DNA from: Isoetes taiwanensis | Taxonomy: Eukaryota > Streptophyta > Lycopodiopsida > Isoetales > Isoetaceae | Assembly: GCA_021234155.1 (NCBI GenBank) | Contig: JAJEKV010000039.1 | Location: 10,057,077-10,121,076 of the forward strand | DNA length: 64,000 nucleotides | Reading direction: 5' to 3' | Translations under genes and position numbers: made by a program | Shown: positions 13,201-24,109 of the stretch, piece after piece | Numbering within the stretch: the first letter of the stretch is position 1 | Layout: each line of letters starts with the position of its first letter | Notes under the pieces: model-generated | Seen by the model: the letters and a program-made list of their open reading frames with translations, nothing else | Database searches by the model: none | What the model was told of the DNA's origin: nothing

Positions 13201-13904
13201 ATTTCAAGGATAAAGAGTTTCAGACATTTTTAAACCAAAGCAAGTTCTCACCTCTCCTTGGTTGTGTGCTATTTTCTCTTGTAAACCTCCCATTGTAATT
13301 TCTCGTAGAATCCTGCATTCGTTTCTTTGCATCTGCATCACCATATTCTTTTGACTCCATTAAAAACTCCCTAGATTCTCGGTCTCGCCTTGACATCGGA
13401 ATTCGAGGACGCTCTAACATTTCAGCTCGTGGAGGTAATTCATTCGTCTCTGGTGAAGCACAAGGCAACACAGATTCACATACTTCTCCAGCACCACCTA
13501 TAACATAATCACAATTTCAACTTCCATGATCATTTTGACCGATCCATTTTGCCTTCTCAGCAAATTACAAAAGATATACCTTCTGTCTCCAAATCTGATA
13601 ACTGAGGAGACGGGGATCGTTCTCTTGACACTACGCCCCTATCATTATCTCCCGGCTTTGCTTGTAAGATTCGTTTTCTCCATTCATAATACTCATGACC
13701 TATTGCAGCATCTGTTCCAGGTTCACCCCCAAACAAAAACTCAAACTTGGGGTCATTTGCCTGTTTATCTTTTGCCATTTTTTCAAAACGAGGACCATTT
13801 TTGACGACATAATCTGCAAGCAATTCAATCTTACTGACAACATCTGGGTCTTTAGGTACCTGAGGTTGTTGGGCGATCAAAGTGGCCACAGCCTTATCCC
13901 CCAT
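7224..13904 (-). CDS. SURP-domain and CCCH zinc-finger protein gene (frames interrupted)
   Basis: This is a multi-exon minus-strand gene. In order it encodes a SURP (SWAP) domain, Arg/Ser/Glu-rich exons, one CCCH zinc finger (CHDFSKGRCFRGTACKFIH, C-x7-C-x5-C-x3-H), a Ser/Gln-rich middle and a conserved-looking C-terminal helical region (around GHMSKEAFKTIGKQLTKV). SURP plus CCCH suggests a nuclear RNA-processing protein of the type found across land plants. The exact role is inference. Exon phases fit for exons 1 to 3. The central exons (9576-10020) and the long exon 7339-8793 contain shifts or stops. At least one shift (A run near 8360) and the start region (G run near 13897) would be cured by one more homopolymer base. 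It is therefore either a real gene seen through indel errors or a recent pseudogene. Confidence 0.7.
7339..8793 (-). CDS. CCCH zinc-finger exon through the C-terminal region
   Basis: Acceptor at 8794-8795 (gaacag), donor at 7337-7338 (CAG/GTTAGT). The CCCH finger lies near 8620-8680. Downstream the frame changes near 8530, 8360 (A run), 8050, about 7700 and after about 7546. The penultimate part encodes IVKEVLKPVWKEGHMSKEAF and a long amphipathic region. The order of segments is collinear, so this is one long exon with lesions rather than separate genes. Confidence 0.65.
9576..10020 (-). pseudogene. Central exons of the SURP/CCCH gene, frame broken
   Basis: After an acceptor at 10021 (cttctcag) the minus strand reads DSRSMEFERKKSPAGTY and PRRPWRGPR, then DAPSNSGNGSKVVEHRG in another frame. 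This continues as APRRFDTSKDDSNWSEAS, SEDVDGSRKPGRCRESS and ESGSDDDRYQKKGRRKP in different frames. The composition (Arg, Ser, Asp) is continuous across the shifts, which suggests one coding stretch broken by several indels or missed small introns. Confidence 0.5.
10041..13029. other. Intron-like region of the SURP/CCCH gene
   Basis: AT-rich sequence between candidate exons. Minus-strand frames at 11241-11656 and 11813-12026 are open for 60-107 codons but are not recognised and carry no clear motif. I see no mobile-element structure here. Confidence 0.4.
13030..13090 (-). CDS. Candidate third exon of the SURP/CCCH gene
   Basis: A 61-nt piece with acceptor (cccatcgag) and donor (GGAG/GTATAT). 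Its phase matches the preceding exon and it encodes EPSEARSGRDRNMEGRIW. It is short, so chance is possible. The phase match and composition are the only support. Confidence 0.45.
13252..13497 (-). CDS. Arg/Glu-rich exon of the SURP/CCCH gene
   Basis: Acceptor at 13498-13499 (tatag), donor at 13250-13251 (GAG/GTGAGA). The first codon is completed in frame from the previous exon. It encodes a polar segment rich in Arg, Glu and Ser (MLERPRIPMSRRDRESREF), typical of linkers in splicing-related proteins. Confidence 0.7.
13580..13904 (-). CDS. Exon with SURP domain
   Basis: About 108 codons from the ATG at 13904. Residues 20-75 match the SURP pattern, with KIELLADYVVKNGPRFEKM, then DPKFEFLFGG and a YYEWRKRIL end. 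A splice donor (AAG/GTATAT) is at 13579 and the exon ends one base into a codon. Just upstream, another frame reads EELKRFVASLQAPGLAVLHGG and joins this frame if the G run at 13897-13901 is one base longer. The true start may therefore lie further upstream. Confidence 0.75.
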
Positions 13905-15440
13905 GAAGCACTGCCAGACCAGGAGCTTGTAAAGAGGCTACGAAGCGCTTCAACTCTTCCAAAACAACACTAATCCTCCTAGCCTTTGGTATGAAACAGT
14001 ACTCATGTCAACGCAAAAAGAGATGTAAACCAAATCCTTAAACACCAAATGTAGATTCTTCGTACCCCAGCTCCAACTCTATGTTCATGAACGCAATAGG
14101 TTGGAAAGACCTAATCATGGGAGAAGAAAGAAAGGCCCATATTTAAGGTCAAGACACCTGAAGCTGGGAAGCAACGGCTATGGCGAAAGCGGCACCTGGG
14201 CGCCGGAGTGCATATAGATACTGTTGAAATGAGATAGAATGAGGGCAAAACCGAGCGACAAGGCGATGACGGGAGACTAACGGAAAATATAAAATGACGG
14301 TTTGTCCTTCGCCGGATTCCGTCACAAGGAATAAAGACCATAACCTCTACTACAAACAATCCATGGCATTCCACTAGATAGTTAGGACTAGTTTGCGTGG
14401 CAAGACTGCACCAATTTTTGGGCTTGGTTCAATCCAAAAGCGCTTCAATTCCTTTTTTCTTGTGTTCCACCTGTTCTTATGAGGCGTCCGAATCTTAGGG
14501 TGAGATTCCACTGGGAAGGGGCTTTCTCGCTTTCACCAAAACTGCCTCCATTAAAAAACCTAAGCTGCCACTGCGTTGATTCCACTGCAACAATTCCCTT
14601 GGGCTGAAACTAAATCGTGGAGCAAATCCGTCGGAGATGAGAGGAGCGCGTGTAAAGATCTTGATGCCGGCAGTTCCTTCCTACCAAATTGTCGGGGATA
14701 ATTCCCTGACAGTTAATCTGCAATTATCTCTTCCCTAGCCTCGCCCGGATGCTCCACATCATCTTCCCAACCATAAATTGCCTGTGCTAGTGGAATCACA
14801 GTGCAACTCCGGAAGTTTGCAATCTGTCCATTTGATTGGCTTGCTGCTAAATGCCAGGCATTAACATCCGCCAGTGGAATCTCAAATTTTATTACCTCGT
14901 AGAGGGAGCTAAACAAAATGGTTGAGTATTAGAGGAGAAATCATCCAGCAATGAAGTGCTTCAAATCTCTTTTAAGGGGCACACGCATTCATTCTGATTG
15001 TCTGGTTATTGCAAGCTATGATACTGTCTGTCAAAATCCCACCACTCAGATCCCCGCGTAATCTTAAGTCGTGTGGTTATCGACTTATTAAATTGGTGTT
15101 TTCAGTATGGTGATTTTTGGGCTTTTTGTGTTTTTCCAAACTCCAAAAGTCTCCAAAAGGAACTAGATACAAAACCACGCTCCTTTAGCCAATAGCTATC
15201 TCTTTGCCTTGCATTGTCCTACAGCCACTTTTTTCTCTCTAGGATTTCATCTTTTAGAAACATTATCTCAATATTAGTCATGCACATTGTGCTAGGATTT
15301 CATCTTTTGGCAACACTCTCTCACTAGTCATGCACACCGCGATAGTAGCCTTTCCGAAATGTTCCAATATGCCAATGGCGCTTTAAGTGACTTCATCTTA
15401 GTTCCTTGCCCTTTGTTCACTTTCTCTCTCTAGGTTTTTA
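13905..15440. other. 5' flank of the SURP/CCCH gene; no gene recognised
   Basis: This should hold the promoter and 5' UTR of the minus-strand gene. Frames at 14111-14374 and 14713-14916 (minus) are open but show no domain. No TATA box could be chosen with confidence. Confidence 0.4.
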
Positions 15441-15861
15441 GGGAAAAACTGCGAAATACCCTTATGTTTTGCTAAAATTGACAAAATGCCCCTAGTTTTG
15501 GGGGTATTTTTATGGAAATGATCATAACTTTTTTGTGATGATCCAAATGGGAATGAGTCTTTCAGAGATCTTGTAAAGGAGGATGAGATCTTTCCATCAA
15601 AGTTATAGTATTTTTAATACACAAGAAAATTGTAGAAATTTCAGAGGGATTTACGAGACCATAACTTGAGATTTTGGAATCCGATTCAGGAGATCTTAAC
15701 TTTTATGGAAAGATCTCATCCTCCTTTACAAGATCTCTGAAAGACTCATTCCCATTTGGATCATCACAAAAAAGTTATGATCATTTCCATAAAAATACCC
15801 CCAAAACTAGGGGCATTTTGTCAATTTTAGCAAAACATAAGGGTATTTCACAGTTTTTCCC
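15441..15861. repeat. 157-bp inverted repeat (15441-15597 / 15705-15861)
   Basis: The two arms are reverse complements over 157 bp with about one mismatch seen by eye (gcgaaa against gtgaaa). The spacer is 107 bp (15598-15704). The right arm ends at 15861, where recognisable LINE coding sequence begins. RNA from this region would fold into a long hairpin. The arms contain no recognised coding sequence. Confidence 0.95.
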
Positions 15862-18037
15862 AGAAGGTGGGCACAAACCTTCCTTCTCCAAGGAAGAGGT
15901 TACATGGGCACTAAACAGGATGGCAAATAACAAGGCACCGGATTTATATGGGCTAACAGCGGAGATGTTGAAATGTGTACAAACACAGATAGTAGGGATC
16001 ATAACAGAAATATTCAATGAGGTAATACACTCAGGCCTACCAGAAAGATGGCAGTTCAATAAAGTAATTCCGCTCCATAAAGGGGGAAACAGAGAAGAAC
16101 CGAGTAATTATAGGACCATCATGGTCAGTTCAGTATTCGCGAAATGGTTCGGGAAAGCACTAGATCAGAAACTGAAAAGCTGGGCAGAAACAGAGAAACT
16201 CAGAGCACAAGGCCATGCTGGTTTTCGACCGGAGTACTCGACTACGGATCATCTAGTGACTCTAAGGATAATGATAGAACAGGCAAAGAAGAGTAACAAG
16301 AAGATCATATGCTGCTTCGTGGACTTTAAAAAAGCCTTCGACACAGTACCCAGAGATAAACTCCTACTTAGACTAATAGGACTAAGAGCACCAGAAGGGT
16401 TAGTAGGATCAATTGCAAGGCTATATCAAAAGGTATATGCCAAAATAGAGGGGGAAGGGGAAGCAATAGACAGGAGTAAAGCAAGGATGCCCACTATCAC
16501 CCACACTTTTTGGGATATACATAGATGCTCTACAAGAAATTTTCAAGGAGAGAGAGGGAGACAGGGAGGCATCAATGATAGGGAGAACAAAAGTCCCAAT
16601 AATGCTATATGCGGATGACTTAGGTATGATGGCGACCAAAGCCAAAGGAATGCACAGAATGCGAGAGATACTATAAGAGTTTTGTTTGGAGACAGGATTG
16701 ACAGTCAACCTGGACAAAACAAAAATAGTGACCTGGTACATAAAGACAAAACACAAGCCCCTTTAAATACAAGGGACAAGAACTAGAGGAAACCACAGAT
16801 ACGGTGTATTTGGGATATGACACGCATGGCGGGGAAAGTGGTCAAAAAGGATAAATGATTCGGCGGCGATAGGCAATTATTACATCATGATGAATTATCA
16901 GAATAAATGTTACAGATCACCAACCGGGAAATCAAAACATACCTATTTAGCACATTAGTAGCATCGACACAGCTGTACGGATGTGAAACATGGGGACCAG
17001 GTCTATCGAGAAGAAATGGGAAAACAGAAGGAATACCGAGGCAATGGCATGGGACAGAATTCCGTGTGAAGGCGTGTACATCATTAGCAACAATCATATA
17101 TGAAACGGGGGAAAAGCCAATGGAGGTGAGAGCATGGGAAAGAACAATCGTATCTAATAAAGGACAACAATTATGGAAAAGAGGACAAACTATCGCCATT
17201 GGCAATAGAGGAGTCAAAGAAAAACAACACATGGTAACAGTAAGGGATGGTTTAACGACGTGGCGAGGTGGACGGCAAAACATGGGGATGCAACTAAACC
17301 ATATTATACAAGCGGATGAATGGGATTAAGAATGGACGTGGCAATGAGGAGTCTATAGCACAAAGACATTGTGGCCAAAAGAGATCGGGCTATTGGGAAC
17401 CTTCAATCCAGGGGATGGATAGGACATATTACATACAAAAGTAACCTGTTGAATAGGAGCAACAGAGGAACGCCTGGCTAGGTTCGAATGGGGAGCCACG
17501 ATCTCCGAATTGAGAAAGATAGATGGAGAAAAAATAGATAGAGCAGAGCTAATATGTCGACTATGTGACACAAGAAAAATAGAAGACGAGGTACATATGG
17601 TCAAGGATTGCCCGATCTACACGCATTATAAGGTCCAAATTTAACAAGGTCGTGGGATCTCCCACTCCCAACTCTGATGGACAAAGAAGAGACACTCACA
17701 GATGTAGCGAAAGCTATAAAAGAGATGATAATAAGACACCGGGGGGTGCACAAAGAGAAAGGGCTAATAATCTGAGAGGCACTGTTGAGGCGAATCAGAG
17801 AGGCCCACAGAGTACAGTTCAAAACTGTTTATAACGATGCATTGTGTATGGCCAAGAAGCCAGCTATAAGCATGATGCGGGTATTAAAAAGAACAAGAGA
17901 AGCCCGCTAGAAGGCTACATAAACCTATGCGTCTGTTTGTTGGCAGCACCCACTTTTGGGAGCTCGCAGGATGCTACACAAGTCCGGGGGCCTCACGGCC
18001 TGAGGGACGTTAATGTATATTCTATTCTACTCTATTA
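15862..18037 (+). mobile_element. 5'-truncated LINE with reverse transcriptase
   Basis: It encodes RT blocks in order: VIPLHKGGNREEPSNYRTIM, GHAGFRPEYSTTDHL, CCFVDFKKAFDTVPRDKL, then, after a frameshift near 16470, GVKQGCPLSPTLFGIYIDAL and LYADDLGMMA (from about 16605). Downstream are STQLYGCETWG and a Cys/His knuckle, CRLCDTRKIEDEVHMVKDC (about 17550-17610). The 3' end is a TTCTA-type tail (18016-18037). The endonuclease is missing, so it is 5' truncated. The 314-codon frame beginning at 15674 is a chimera of the inverted-repeat arm and this LINE. Confidence 0.85.
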
Positions 18038-18149
18038 ACTGTGAACAAGCTTGCCAGAGATGTTTTATGGTTGTCCACTATTTTGGGGCCACTAGAATGT
18101 CTCGACACATAAAAGACTGGATAAAAACCCTACAATTGATAATCACTGC

Positions 18150-20040
18150 AGGCGAAGAAGAGTTATAACAATGCACGCTCTAGCTGCTATGTCCTGGATT
18201 ATTTTAGAGAGGTATGTGAAAAATTCTTTGGCAGGCAACATCACAAAAAAGATGTCTTCCAATAATATAAAGAGACATGCATCTAGTCTCAGTACACCCC
18301 TTGCTCACACTTCACTAGACTGTGGAAAAGTGAATTCGGTCTTATGAAAATTCCTTGTAAGTATAAAAGGTCTATGTGCTCGAGGTGTGCAGAATTAAAG
18401 AGTCAAAGAGAAACTGCAAAGACAGAGGTCGAAAAACATAAATTAAAGTTCTTATTTCTCATCTTTGCTTCTTAGAATTATTTTAGCTTGATTTCTTCAA
18501 CGGATATTGTGCAACAGAAGCTTGCTAGACACCGTGAACCAGGCCGCGAGAAGAAAGCTTGCTAAGTGTTGGAAAAAAACTCTTGAACGGACAATACATG
18601 TTTGTTATAATTGATGGAATGGATCAAAAAAAAAAAACTCTATCTCATTTCATGAATATTCCAAAAGATGTGCCAGAGGAATGCTTTGTTAAGGTCCACC
18701 TTGTAGGAGCAATGTTCTTCAAAGGAAGTCTAAAGTGCAAAGTCTTTTTAACATATCATGATTTGTGTGGTGGCCCAAACCTCACAATTACCAAAACAAA
18801 CTCTCTTTACTTATTGTGCCATGCTAGTGGAGCTAAGAATTTTAAAAAAAGTGAAGCTCAAATTTTTACTTGTAGGCCACACTCATGATCGAATTGACCA
18901 GATGTTTAGCAGATTTTTTGTGCACCTTCGAAGGAATAAGGCTTTTAGTCTTTCAACTTTAGTTCGACTTATCAAAGATTCTTACACTCCCGTACCTGTA
19001 GTTGAGCTTCTAAGGGAGACTGTTGACTTTAGAGAATTTGTTTTCTCTCGATGTGCGAGAACAAGTTGTGAACAAGTTAAATGATCTTATTTTTCAACAC
19101 CATATCAAGTTTTACTTGAAGAATGGAGAATGTTTTTTACAAGGGAAGAAGTACACCACAACTAAAGATTGGAGTCCACTATAAGGGTCGCACTTCCTAA
19201 AATCTGTTTTAGACATTAGCTTGATAGAACGTGCAGAGCAACTTCCTCTAAAAAAATCAAAAGAGTCAAAGCAAAAACAAAGTACCCCAGTAAAATCTTG
19301 ACATTGAGAATGGGATTTCCTTGGGCTTCAAGTACTTCGTAGAATAAGACCAAATGTGGTGGAGAAGTTTCGTTCTTGAACGAAAGATTGTGATTCAGAA
19401 CGTAGATCTAAGACAATTGAAGAGACCTTTTGAATGGTCTAACACCTTCCATCAACCCCAGAACTAGGCAGGAGGTCCAAGCAATGCTATAGAAGTGCCT
19501 TCGACAGAGGAAGAAGAGGATCGGATCATGTACTTTGGACTAAGATGCAAGAATGAGTTTCCGGGTAATGTCACAGAATTGCAAAAGGTAATTGCTCCAA
19601 CTAAGGAAGATGGAAAAGGGTGACCATTCTGGATAGCAAAAGTTACTGAGACAATTAAAAGTGACTAAACTCAAGATTCACTAGCTTGCTACATGTGCAA
19701 TAAATGCTTTTGAGGGAAGATAATGAGTTACAGATGAGAAGTCAAGAAAAGGGGAAAAAAAAAGCCAAGAAAATGGATTGTAGGAATGACCTAAACCTTA
19801 AAGAAGTTTGTATATTGTGTTATGATTTAAAACTAAGATTTGATAACTTCTACATGAAAGGACGATCAGCTTGATCAAGAGACTTGTAATTGCGAGGAAG
19901 AAGGGAGTAATGTTGGCGATGCTTCGCCTTCTATTGTTAATGATGAAGAAGATAACTCAAGCACTTCCTCAAGTGATAATGATGCAAGTAAAGGTGATGA
20001 GAATAGTATAAACGAACATGATGATATGTTCGGTTATTTT
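18150..20040 (+). pseudogene. DUF7869-type gene relic (transposase-like)
   Basis: Consecutive pieces in shifting frames read YVLDYFREVCEKFFGRQHH, SMCSRCAELKSQRE, FVIIDGMDQKKKTLSHFMNI, FVKVHLVGAMFF, LVELRILKKVKLKFLLVG, GHTHDRIDQMFSRFF and SYTPVPVVELLRET. The Cys-pair leader, the D-G-M-D-Q segment and the GHTHD-I-D-Q-M-F motif are typical of DUF7869 proteins, which are multicopy and transposon-like in many plants. A Ser/Asp/Glu-rich tail follows (about 19890-20030). Stops include a TAA at 18263-18265 in place of a likely Gln. No terminal repeats were found. The family function is not established. Confidence 0.65.
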
Positions 20041-20111
20041 CTCATCACTCCTTGCACTTTTGCATATAACTGAGTTTTTTTATTATTATTAGTATTTCTT
20101 CTTTTAAAGGG

Positions 20112-20874
20112 TGATACAATTCAAAGGTTTACAGCTTTGAAAATCCGCCAGCAAAATCACGAACAAGGTATAAAACTTAGATTAATCTTATAGCTTCGCT
20201 CAACACATGAGCATGATTACAGAGATTCCACAATAGGACATGAAGCAGCAATTTAACCGCCCAACCGGATCCAAGACTAAGGCCAATTCCAAAGGGGTTC
20301 TCAATAAAGGATTAGATCTGGGCTTGTCTTCCTTGAGCACCAGAAAATCTAATTTACATCAGCTAAAGACTTAAGCCTGCTCAGACAGAAGACTAGCAGG
20401 ATTAGGGGTTCGTCCCAATTATCATGGAAGAACAGTTGCTACACGCCAGGAGGCTTCAAAGAACAGATTCCGATTTGTATACCGCCCTTGCACATTGAGG
20501 ACTGGAGGCAGCGGCCAAAAGCTGGGTTGCTGGCGTCGGATTTGAAGGCAGCGGTCTTCTGATCCCTTAATCGATGCCGACGTCTCCTTATATACCCAAA
20601 TCGGGCCTTTCTCTCTTCTACAAAAGGTGTTTATTCGGCTATTCTGGTCTGCGACCTTTTTGCCGTAAATAACTGTTCACCAAATATTTTGTTGTTTTTC
20701 CCTTTTTAACCACGACCCCTTCTTTATATGTTACATGTGTTGCATTTGTATAAAGACCCCTTTCGGCCCATATTTGTAACACATATTCCCTTGTCAAAGT
20801 CCTTGAATTTTATCACCCCTTGAATTGCCTTAGCCATTATGATTTGATCGCTCCCCTAGCCCGCCTTCATATCA
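20112..20874 (-). repeat. 3' LTR of the gag-only element
   Basis: In element orientation it begins TGATATGAAG and ends AATTGTATCA (TG...CA). A purine-rich tract (aaaaggatgga) precedes it in the element sense, on the plus-strand right of 20874, and could be the polypurine tract. Confidence 0.9.
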
Positions 20875-20995
20875 ATCCATCCTTTTCAAGGTTGATCGCC
20901 CACCATCAACAATCTTATTCCTGCCGCAGCTCGGATATTCTTGTACTACCAAAGTACTTGAATACCCCTCGTACCTTCAAGGTACAGATGTAATT

Positions 20996-21175
20996 TGTCA
21001 AGCCAATTGTGTTGCAACCACAATTACTAATCTTCCAAGAATTACATCTTATGCTCTCTTGTCAAGTCGATTGTGCTGCAGTCACAACCACTAATCTTCC
21101 AAGAGGCATTCACAACTAGTATACCATGTTCAAGCCGGCTACGTTGCAATCGCAGTCACTAATCTACCATGGTAT
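20996..21175. repeat. Three imperfect ~62-bp tandem repeats in the gag-only element
   Basis: Units share gtcaagyc...ttgyrrycac...actaatctwccaag. They begin near 20998, 21060 and 21131, between the gag stop and the 3' LTR in element sense. They are diverged from each other, so they predate the insertion. Confidence 0.75.
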
Positions 21176-21304
21176 ACACATTCAAAGTATCTATTCCTTA
21201 TACCAAATAAAGAAAATCAACTTTGAAAAAAAAACTACTCTTTATTCCTAAGAATTTCACTTACAAAAGCTTCCGCAACCTCTCCAAGAGAAGTTACCAC
21301 TTAT

Positions 21305-22534
21305 TCATCCCAAAGTTCCCATTTGGAGCCATCTCTTCTCCTTAGCGGCAGCTTTCTCTCGCTCCTCTTCATGGAAGCTTACTCGTCTTCGCTCCTCTCC
21401 CGCCTTTGAGGTCTCTCCCGCCTTCGAAGTCTCAACTATTGGCTCCACGGGTTTAGGCGCCTCTAAAGCATGCATCTGAATAGTATGCTGGGATTTAGGA
21501 GGTTCAGCTTTTGTAATACCCCCTTCTCCAAAAGGACAATTCTTAATAAAATGCTTTCCTCCGCATCTAAAGCATCCTCTTTTTGGTTCATTCTTTTTAT
21601 TTGATGTGTCAATTTCCTCTTGCCTTCTTTCAGGCGCATTGCTCTCTCCATTGTACCTTCCATTGTACCTTTTCTTTTTTGAACTGCCTCTCTGAGTCTT
21701 TATTCCCATTTTTCTTCTCCTTCTTTTTACTTTCCCTCGCCGAGGTACCCTCATCCCAAATATCCATCTTTCGCTTTGGGATCCAACTTTTCCTTTTCCA
21801 TCGCAGATGCCATCTTTATAGCCCCATCTAAATCTTTTAGGATCTAAGATCTCCGCTTCGTGCATATATATCATCTTTACACCCACTAACATATTTTCAG
21901 AGGGAGTTCTTCCCCATCTAGGTTCCTTATCCAAGGCCAAATGGGTAAACTTTGAGGTGTAGGACCTGGATAGTTTTCTTGTCTTCTTTCTGGGCTTGAT
22001 CCCATAGTCTTCTTTAGCTCACTTTGATAATTAGAAGGAAGATATTGCGATTCAAATGCTTTCTTGAATTTTCCCCATGTGTCTATCTTAGGATTACACT
22101 CTGGCCGACCTTGCCACCGTGCTTGGGCTTGGTCTTTCAAATAGCTATCCATGGCTTGTAATTTTTCCACGCCGCTTGCTCGCGACTCGATCAAAGAATT
22201 TTTCCCACTGGCTTAGGAAACTGACTACTTTGATTGGTCTTATCCTCCTCCCTTTAAATGTAGGCATATCTACTTTCTCCAACCATTTTCTAATCTTGCT
22301 GGGATTAGCTGGTGGCGGCGGTGGAGGATTTACAGGTGGAGGATCATTTGGTAAAGGTGGCTGCTGGGGAATATCCGGTAAGAAACGGTACAGAATAGAC
22401 AACTGCTCAATTTGCTTTTCATATTCCTGCTGATTTGCAGGCGTAGGCAAGGCTATCTGGTATGCAATATAGCTGGCATTGGCTAAAGCTTGCTGGTACT
22501 GACTATCGGAGATGTTGAAACGGTTTTGGGCCAT
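21305..22534 (-). CDS. gag polyprotein of the gag-only element, two frameshifts
   Basis: The start is ATG at 22534. The first third has a Gln/Pro-rich region and a capsid-like start (WLEKVDMPTFKG). The second part (22194-21886) carries the retrotransposon gag core (QARWQGRPECNPKIDTWGKF, AFESQYLPSNYQSELKK). The last part (21940-21305) has a Lys/Arg-rich segment and a zinc knuckle, CFRCGGKHFIKNC (C-x2-C-x4-H-x4-C). The frame changes near 22185 and 21920. Since the LTRs are nearly identical, shifts in so young an element are suspicious of sequence error, though gag-only elements do decay. Confidence 0.8.
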
Positions 22535-22556
22535 TGCTCAGGTCTGAGAATCGATA

Positions 22557-22569
22557 GGCTCTGATACCA
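22557..22569 (-). promoter_or_regulatory. Primer-binding site of the gag-only element
   Basis: On the minus strand TGGTATCAGAGCC follows the 5' LTR end by two bases. It is complementary to the 3' end of plant initiator tRNA-Met. Confidence 0.9.
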
Positions 22570-22571
22570 CT

Positions 22572-23336
22572 TGATACAATTCAAAGGTTTACAGCTTTGA
22601 AAATCCGCCAGCAAAATCACGAACAAGGTATAAAACTTAGATTAATCTTATAGCTTCACTCAACACATGAGCATGATTACAGAGATTCCACAATAGGACA
22701 TGAAGCAGCAATTTAACCGCCCAACCGGATCCAAGACTAAGGCCAATTCCAAAGGGGTTCTCAATAAAGGATTAGATCTGGGCTTGTCTTCCTTGAGCAC
22801 CAGAAAATCTAATTTACATCAGCTAAAGACTTAAGCCTGCTCAGACAGAAGACTAGCAGGATTAGGGGTTCGTCCCAATTATCATGGAAGAACAGTTGCT
22901 ACACGCCAGGAGGCTTCAAAGAACAGATTCCGATTTGTATACCGCCCTTGCACATTGAGGACTGGAGGCAGCGGCCAAAAGCTGGGTTGCTGGCGTCGGA
23001 TTTAAAGGCATCGGACTTCTGATCCCTTAATCGATGCCGACGTCTCCTTATATACCCAAATCGGGCCTTTCTCTCTTCTACAAAAGGTGTTTATTCGGCT
23101 ATTCTGGTCTGCGACCTTTTTGCCGTAAATAACTGTTCACCAAACATTTTGTTGTTTTCCCCTTTTTAACCACGACCCCTTCTTTATATGTTACATGTGT
23201 TGCATTTGTATAAAGACCCCTTTCGTCCATATTTGTAACACATATTCCCCTTGTCAAAGTCCTTGGAATTTTATCACCCCTTGAATTGCCTTAGCCATTA
23301 TGATTTGGATCGCTCCCCCTAGCCTGCTTCATATCA
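22572..23336 (-). repeat. 5' LTR of the gag-only element
   Basis: It matches the LTR at 20112-20874 with scattered single differences. In element sense it should carry the promoter. A tatataagg-like stretch (minus, near 23050) is a possible TATA element. Confidence 0.9.
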
Positions 23337-23341
23337 AAGGG

Positions 23342-24100
23342 AATGAAGTTTTGTGTCCATTAATTATGCAAAATAAGTACAATATACAATGAGATTGTCA
23401 TTGTTCGAAGTGAAACAAGACAACTCACATAGCAACAAGCAAAAGAAATAAGATATAGTGCATCTTTGGGGTACATCATATATATAGTAGTGCTGAAATT
23501 GGAGTTATAAGCAATCTAGACTTTTGTCTAGATAATGTAGAAGCACTGAAGTCCCAAAATATTCTGCAACTATGTAGAATGTATATCGTTGATGTCGAGC
23601 ATTACTTGTATTCCAAAAAATTAGCCGAGAAATTTTCGAACACTTTGTAGCCTTCAAAATAAGCACCTCCATTTGTGAAGGTATTTGTTGAGTTTACTGC
23701 TTTACGAACTCCAGATTAGAGCCCCCTGCACTCACAAAATTAATCCTTGCTATGAGATACTAAGGAGCAATAGGAGGTAGGGTTGTTGGAGCAAAAAGGA
23801 TGTATGGTGTGGATAAGTAATTTAATCAGAGCAAGTAGGATTCCAGGTAATTGAACTGGGGTTGGAATTCAGGTTATGGGACACTGGTAAATCCACTTTC
23901 CCAATTAACTCCAATTAACAAGCTATTTGGATTGGTAGAGCCATCAGCCAAATTAAAGTCCAATAGGTATCTACTAAAACTTGAATTGTTTGTCTGCCAT
24001 TTTCATGTTGTTGCCATCTAGGAACCACCATAGTTGAGTCATCAGATAAGTTTCTATGGAAAACTCCACTTCTCAACTGACTTCTCTTTTTGGAATATCT
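23342..24100. other. No gene recognised
   Basis: AT-rich unique sequence right of the LTR element. It continues the locus into which that element jumped. Nothing recognisable is seen. Confidence 0.4.
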
Positions 24101-24109
24101 TCGAGGACT

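Larger units (their letters stand above)
20107..23341 (-). mobile_element. Complete gag-only LTR retrotransposon (TR-GAG type) with 5-bp TSD
   Basis: Two LTRs, 20112-20874 and 22572-23336 (763 and 765 bp, only a few differences by eye), flank a 1.7-kb interior. The 5-bp target duplication AAGGG is perfect (20107-20111 and 23337-23341). On the minus strand the 5' LTR (right) is followed by a primer-binding site and then gag. No protease, RT, RNase H or integrase is present, and the interior has no room for pol. It must be moved in trans by an autonomous relative. High LTR identity implies a recent insertion. Confidence 0.93.

Noticed and set aside
20107-23341. CRISPR-like repeat array around 20996-21175
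   Set aside because: Only three diverged units in a plant LTR element, with no uniform spacers.
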